Part shown: positions 13,705 to 17,091 of the stretch, in pieces
Layout: each line of letters begins with the position of its first letter
Position numbering within the stretch: position 1 is the first letter of the stretch
DNA from: an uncultured Eubacteriales bacterium
GTDB lineage: Bacteria > Bacillota > Clostridia > Lachnospirales > Lachnospiraceae
Assembly (NCBI GenBank): GCA_900548855.1
Contig: URMF01000062.1
Coordinates: 1-17,091, forward strand
Direction: 5' to 3'
DNA: 17,091 nucleotides
Notes under the pieces: generated by a model
Database searches by the model: none
Told to the model about the DNA's origin: nothing
What the model saw: the letters and a program-made list of their open reading frames with translations, nothing else
Position numbers and translations under genes: made by a program

Positions 13705-15483
13705 TTATTCACCCCCGAACAATTCATGCAATTTTGCCATCAAGCCCTTTTCATGTTCTTCGATACGTGCAGCAATCACACCTGACGGTTCAATCTTCTT
13801 ATATTCATAGAATGTTCTGGTGAACGGAATTTCATATCCAACTTTCGTCTTGGACTTATCAACCCAAGCATGTGGATTATATGGAATAACCTCACGTTCA
13901 AAATAAGCATCAATATCTTCTGCCAATGGTACATTCTCCGTGTCACGCTTAGATGTATCTACCATCAGCTTATTTTTCTTCATCATAACGTTTCCATTTT
14001 CATCGAACTGAGGTGTTTCCACTACAATTTTGTTATATCCAAGGTCAACAGAATCCATAACCTTACTCTTTACAATGATTGCATTACCATTTTCTTCAAT
14101 CCCTTTGTAAGTTTCATCCACATAAGCACCATACGCTTTAACAATCAGATCACGACAAGCTTTTGTAATATCAACATTCTTTAAACCAATATTCTTACGT
14201 CTGCTAGATGCACAATTTGATGCATCGATCAACTGAACCTTCCCCTGATGTGTTACAGGTTTATTTTTCATAACAAGCCAGATATAAGTAGCAATACCTG
14301 TATTATAAAAAGCATTGTTTGGCAACTGCACAATAGCATCAAGCCAGTCATTTTCTATCAAATATCTACGGATTTCAGAAGGACCAGAACCAGCATCACC
14401 ATTGAATAACGAAGAACCATTCTGGATTATTGCCATCTGTCCATCATCTTTTAATTTAGCAAGTCCATTCAACATGAACAGAAGCTGTCCATCACCTTTT
14501 GCCGGTAATCCAGGTGCGAATCTCCCTGCTGTACCTTTCTTAAACTCCGCTTCAACTTCTTTTTCTTCACGTTTCCAAGGAATTCCAAAAGGTGGATTGC
14601 TGATAATATAATCGAACTTATACCCACTGAATTTATCATCAGATAAAGTATCACCAAACTGCATATTATTGGGGTCACCACCACGAATAAGCATATCCGC
14701 TTTTGCAATACCAAATGTAAACGGATTAAATTCCTGACCAAATACAGTAACATCAGCATCCGCATCCATCTGTTTCAATCGTTCTTCCATACAGGTAAGC
14801 ATCTGTGATGTCCCCATTGTCATATCATAAACTGTTTTGGATATACCATCACCTGTAAAAGCATAGTCATCTCCAGCCACAAGAAGATCACTCATCAGAT
14901 AGATAATATCACGACTTGTGAAATGAGCTCCGGCTTCTTCATTATATGACTCAGAAAATCTACGGACTAAATTCTCAAACACATAACCCATGTCTACAGC
15001 ACTGATCTTCTCAGGAGAGAAATCGCCACGATCAGTACAAAAATCAGAGATCACCTGATATAAAAGACCTGCTTCTGACATATGCTTAATCTGAGAATCA
15101 AAATCCATACGTGCAAGAATATCCTGTACGTTATCAGAGAATCCATTCAAATATGCCTTAAAGTTATCGACAATATTTTCAGGATCGGCAAGCAGTGTCT
15201 TAAATGTAAACGGACTGGTGTTATAAAACTGGTAACCTGAAGCTTTCTTTAAAAAACCATCTTTTACAGCCAGTTTTTCAACTTTTTTGTATGTATCCAA
15301 AACTGCCTGATGTGTAGGCAACAGACAATCGTGGAAGCGTTTAATTACTGTCATAGGTAGGATAACCAAACCATATTCATGTGGTTTATATGCCCCTACA
15401 AGATCATCAGCTACAGACCATATCAAGGCCGCTGTATCATTGGAATTTTTACTAACGTTTGTAATTAAATCATTACTATTCAT
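13705..15483 (-). CDS. hsdM: Type I restriction-modification N6-adenine methylase subunit (HsdM)
   Basis: I place the start at the ATG at 15483, preceded by GGAGG at 6 bases. The frame is open for six more codons but without a better site. 592 aa. It methylates adenine in the target with S-adenosylmethionine and with HsdS forms the core needed for restriction. The N-terminal helical domain (about 10-165) includes YGLVILPMTVIKRF. HFTSRDII (187-194) precedes the catalytic domain. Motif I is D220-MTMGTSQML, motif IV is NPPF (296-299) in IISNPPFGIPW, and FGQE (248-251) is the cofactor-binding acidic position. The motif I form lacks the usual second glycine. I believe this occurs in a natural subfamily but could not check. 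It is the first gene of the operon, so methylation precedes restriction. Confidence 0.95.
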   Translation of the reverse strand: MNSNDLITNVSKNSNDTAALIWSVADDLVGAYKPHEYGLVILPMTVIKRFHDCLLPTHQAVLDTYKKVEKLAVKDGFLKKASGYQFYNTSPFTFKTLLADPENIVDNFKAYLNGFSDNVQDILARMDFDSQIKHMSEAGLLYQVISDFCTDRGDFSPEKISAVDMGYVFENLVRRFSESYNEEAGAHFTSRDIIYLMSDLLVAGDDYAFTGDGISKTVYDMTMGTSQMLTCMEERLKQMDADADVTVFGQEFNPFTFGIAKADMLIRGGDPNNMQFGDTLSDDKFSGYKFDYIISNPPFGIPWKREEKEVEAEFKKGTAGRFAPGLPAKGDGQLLFMLNGLAKLKDDGQMAIIQNGSSLFNGDAGSGPSEIRRYLIENDWLDAIVQLPNNAFYNTGIATYIWLVMKNKPVTHQGKVQLIDASNCASSRRKNIGLKNVDITKACRDLIVKAYGAYVDETYKGIEENGNAIIVKSKVMDSVDLGYNKIVVETPQFDENGNVMMKKNKLMVDTSKRDTENVPLAEDIDAYFEREVIPYNPHAWVDKSKTKVGYEIPFTRTFYEYKKIEPSGVIAARIEEHEKGLMAKLHELFGGE

Positions 15484-15601
15484 TTTTTCCTCCATAATCA
15501 TAAGCGTATACTGATTTACACAACATACGTTCTAAATTCAGACCCGCTATTTTTTCAAACTCATCCGGAATCAGATAATCATTCAGAACTGTGCGAAATT
15601 C
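15476..15601 (-). pseudogene. Possible C-terminal gene remnant in the hsdM leader
   Basis: A 41-codon open stretch between a TGA (15602-15604) and a TAG that overlaps the hsdM start. It has no start codon or ribosome binding site. It reads like real protein (VLNDYLIPDEFEKIAGLNLE, then VYAYDYGGKNE). It may be the tail of a gene whose beginning was deleted when the restriction operon arrived. It could also be chance. No family is recognised. Confidence 0.3.
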
Positions 15602-15666
15602 TCATCTGTTCTCTATTATTTATTCGATCCTGAACATATCTTCTTTCTCAAATATTTACCCAAAAT

Positions 15667-15694
15667 ATTATAGTTACAGTATACCACGAAGCAA
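15667..15694 (-). promoter_or_regulatory. Probable hsdMSR promoter
   Basis: On the minus strand TTGCTT (15694-15689), a 16-bp spacer and TATAAT (15672-15667). Transcription would begin near 15660, leaving a leader of about 175 bases before hsdM. Confidence 0.6.
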
Positions 15695-15719
15695 TAAAAT
15701 CGTGTTGGCGAAAATACGA

Positions 15720-15763
15720 ATAAAACTGCATCTGCTATATGATTATTATCATTCCGGTTTTAT
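15720..15763 (-). terminator. Weak stem-loop after the 157-aa gene
   Basis: ATAAAAC (15763-15757) pairs with GTTTTAT (15726-15720), with an inner ATGAT/ATCAT hairpin, 11 bases after the stop of the 157-aa gene. The T tract is poor, so it may be a weak terminator or an mRNA-stabilising structure. Confidence 0.3.
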
Positions 15764-15773
15764 CCTCTTATCA

Positions 15774-16247
15774 TTATTCAACAATCACTTCTTTGGATAA
15801 ATCATAGGAATATTGATAAACGATCATATTATCCTTAATTTCAATATATACACTGTGCGCTTCTGTCAATAAAGAATTCCATACATCAACCCATTCAGGT
15901 GGAGTAGAATCCAAAAACCACATTTTATCAAAGGCAAGTTCGATAGTGCCCCATAGATCATCCTTTTTTTGTTCAGTTTTTATATTCATACCCATGTGTT
16001 CTGCAATCTCCAATGCAGCCTTTTGCAAAAGTGTAAACTCAACAATTTTCTTAGAATCAGGGATTTTCTTATGTTTTTTCATACGTGCTTCCGCTTTGCG
16101 AATAAGTTCCTTTACCTCTGCTTCATGCCGGTTTTTTTCTTCCAATTTTTCTTCTTCTGTCATTTTTGCTTTTTCTGCTTCCAGCTCCCTTTTTATTTCT
16201 TCATCTTCACGTTTTGCAATATCAAAAAATCTCTTTTCAATCAACAT
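15774..16247 (-). CDS. 157-aa charged protein, function unknown
   Basis: I place the start at the ATG at 16247, with AGGTGG just upstream. A GTG three codons earlier (16256) is the alternative. Residues about 5-60 are very rich in E and K and should form a coiled coil (FFDIAKREDEEIKRELEAE). The second half is more globular (TLLQKAALEIAEHMGMNIK, LWGTIELAFDKMWFLDSTPP, SVYIEIKDNMIVYQY). No signal peptide or membrane helix is present, and I do not recognise a family. It lies downstream of the XRE repressor on the same strand, but an intrinsic terminator stands between them, so it is expressed only by read-through or from a promoter I cannot see. It ends 290 bp before hsdM. A role linked to the restriction operon is possible but unsupported. 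Confidence 0.7.
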   Translation of the reverse strand: MLIEKRFFDIAKREDEEIKRELEAEKAKMTEEEKLEEKNRHEAEVKELIRKAEARMKKHKKIPDSKKIVEFTLLQKAALEIAEHMGMNIKTEQKKDDLWGTIELAFDKMWFLDSTPPEWVDVWNSLLTEAHSVYIEIKDNMIVYQYSYDLSKEVIVE

Positions 16248-16264
16248 ATTCTCCACCTACCCAT

Positions 16265-16304
16265 AAAAAAAAGAAACAGTCAACATTTTCGTTACAACTG
16301 TTTC
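16265..16304 (-). terminator. Intrinsic terminator or attenuator between the XRE gene and the 157-aa gene
   Basis: On the minus strand GAAACAGT (16304-16297) pairs with ACTGTTTC (16280-16273), followed by eight T (16272-16265). It begins 3 bases after the XRE stop, and its T tract ends 18 bases before the next start codon. Confidence 0.88.
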
Positions 16305-16306
16305 CT

Positions 16307-16627
16307 TTATTTCTGAAGTCCTCGGAGCATAGCCATTACTACCGCTTGTTCTTTTTCATCAAGACCGTCCCAAATCTTTAAGACCTCTTGTTGTGACTCA
16401 GATAAATTTACCGGAACATCTTTTCCCGCAAAGAACTGAGCCATTGTTACTCCCAGTGCGTCACATATTTTTTCCACAGTAGGCATTGTTGGTAGACTTT
16501 CTTTAGCAATGATTTTTCCAATCGAAGATTGAGATATACCTGTCAGCTGTGACAGCCGATATTTACTCATATCACGTTTTTTGCACAAAGCTACAATATT
16601 GTCTGCAATATAATCCTCTGTACGCAA
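16307..16627 (-). CDS. XRE-family transcriptional repressor
   Basis: 106 aa. The start is TTG at 16627 with AGAGAGGTG upstream. The first internal ATG would cut off the start of the DNA-binding domain. Residues about 6-66 form a Cro/C1 helix-turn-helix (IVALCKKRDMSKYRLSQLTG, then ISQSSIGKIIAKES and TVEKICDALGVTMAQFF). The short C-terminus (SESQQEVLKIWDGLDEKEQAVV) is typical of small Firmicutes regulators of this kind and may dimerise. An inverted repeat over its own promoter region (16646-16668) suggests autorepression. Targets beyond itself are unknown; the 157-aa gene downstream is one candidate. Confidence 0.88.
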   Translation of the reverse strand: MRTEDYIADNIVALCKKRDMSKYRLSQLTGISQSSIGKIIAKESLPTMPTVEKICDALGVTMAQFFAGKDVPVNLSESQQEVLKIWDGLDEKEQAVVMAMLRGLQK

Positions 16628-16641
16628 GTAAATACACCTCT

Positions 16642-16668
16642 CTTAGTAGTTACCTTCATTGTACCTAC
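16642..16668 (-). promoter_or_regulatory. Promoter -10 and operator-like inverted repeat of the XRE gene
   Basis: A TACAAT -10 (16663-16658, minus strand) lies 31-36 bases before the TTG start, with no good -35. GTAGTTAC (16646-16653) and GTACCTAC (16661-16668) form an inverted repeat with one mismatch that covers the -10 and probable start point. A 7-bp CTTAGTA/TACTAAG pair (16642-16648 and 16708-16714) also brackets the region. A poor -35 and an overlapping palindrome fit an autoregulated promoter. Confidence 0.45.
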
Positions 16669-16747
16669 AAATCGGCAAAAATATTAGAGATGTATCTTGC
16701 AAGCATTTACTAAGGGAAACAGAAGTATTTGTCCAAAAAAAATAGCA

Positions 16748-16963
16748 CTATATGATATCGTACTCCATTGCTGTCAATCTACTGTCTAAGCGCTCATATT
16801 CTCTTTGTACCTCTTCAATTTTATCATATAGTTCCATCACTGTCGAACCTTTTATCATTTTATTTTCTTGGCACATCTGCCGGAACTTTCCTTTGTACTC
16901 CCGCAGTATTCTTCCTTTTTCCTCTAATCTCTCCAGTGCTTTGATTTCCTCATTATCTGCCAT
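16748..16963 (-). CDS. 71-aa coiled-coil protein, function unknown
   Basis: ATG at 16963 has GGGAGG 7 bases upstream, a strong site. The protein is almost wholly helical and charged (IKALERLEEKGRILREYKGK, then ELYDKIEEVQREYERLDSRL), suggesting a small dimeric coiled coil. No domain is recognised. A short ATAG/CTAT hairpin with a run of T follows the stop and could be a weak terminator. The gene lies upstream of the XRE repressor on the same strand, and a 53-codon ORF overlaps its start, so it may be the end of an operon that enters from beyond the window. Confidence 0.65.
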   Translation of the reverse strand: MADNEEIKALERLEEKGRILREYKGKFRQMCQENKMIKGSTVMELYDKIEEVQREYERLDSRLTAMEYDII

Positions 16964-17085
16964 GTATTTTCCTCCCAGACATAATTTTTAATACACAAAT
17001 GATAACCCTTTTTTCGTTGTTGTTCAATTACAACTAATCGCCTTTTTCTCCCATCAATCGACAATCTTCTTTTTGCTATATACAT
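16924..17085 (-). CDS. Possible small basic protein overlapping the 71-aa gene
   Basis: An open frame from ATG at 17085 to a TAG at 16924 encodes 53 aa. It overlaps the start of the 71-aa gene by 40 bp in another frame. The frame is also open up to the window edge, so the true start may lie outside. The sequence is basic and protein-like (KRRLSIDGRKRRLVVIEQQR, then HLCIKNYVWEENTWQIMKKS). An upstream gene ending shortly inside the next is common in such operons. No family is recognised, and coding is not certain. Confidence 0.35.
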   Translation of the reverse strand: MYIAKRRLSIDGRKRRLVVIEQQRKKGYHLCIKNYVWEENTWQIMRKSKHWRD

Positions 17086-17091
17086 ATGATA

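Overview
The window looks like low-GC Firmicutes DNA, most likely a gut clostridium of the Lachnospiraceae type. The grounds are AT-rich genes with strong AGGAGG-type ribosome binding sites, frequent TTG/GTG starts, and the kinds of mobile element present. It is a mosaic accessory region with no housekeeping gene. Taxonomy is inferred from gene style only.

Left end (about 1-1500, visibly more GC-rich): a decayed piece of a Tn1549/CTn-type conjugative element, all on the minus strand. It holds a 120-aa accessory protein with its own terminator, a replication-initiator-like winged-helix protein that has lost its C-terminus, and an out-of-frame scrap of the N-terminal membrane segment of a VirD4/TraG coupling protein. 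The last two are joined by an internal deletion. A small hydrophobic ORF (1513-1638) sits where composition turns AT-rich.

1664-7963: a Tn554-like recombination module. One minus-strand operon encodes three different tyrosine recombinases (367, 576 and 502 aa), a TnpC/DUF6262-like helix-turn-helix protein and a TnpV-family protein, joined by overlaps or short gaps. Just beyond tnpV lies an array of 23-bp iterons in exact register. Upstream of the operon is a divergently transcribed XRE-type regulator (7166-7963). The shared intergenic region is packed with 9-bp GAAGTCAAA repeats overlapping both promoters, so this regulator probably represses both the recombinase operon and itself.

7964-9379: about 1.4 kb with little coding capacity. 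It contains a 62-aa ORF that looks like a free-standing homing-endonuclease-associated repeat (HNH_repeat) protein. Upstream of it on the same strand is a run of hairpins (8689-9091). Several of these pair perfectly only as minus-strand RNA, through G-U pairs, and I propose a structured non-coding RNA.

9380-15483: a complete type I restriction-modification operon, hsdM-hsdS-hsdR, on the minus strand, with a promoter upstream of hsdM and an intrinsic terminator after hsdR.

15774-17091: small minus-strand genes: a 157-aa charged protein, an XRE repressor with an operator-like inverted repeat at its promoter, a 71-aa coiled-coil protein, and a 53-codon ORF overlapping it at the window edge. An intrinsic terminator sits immediately before the ribosome binding site of the 157-aa gene, so that gene may be controlled by read-through.
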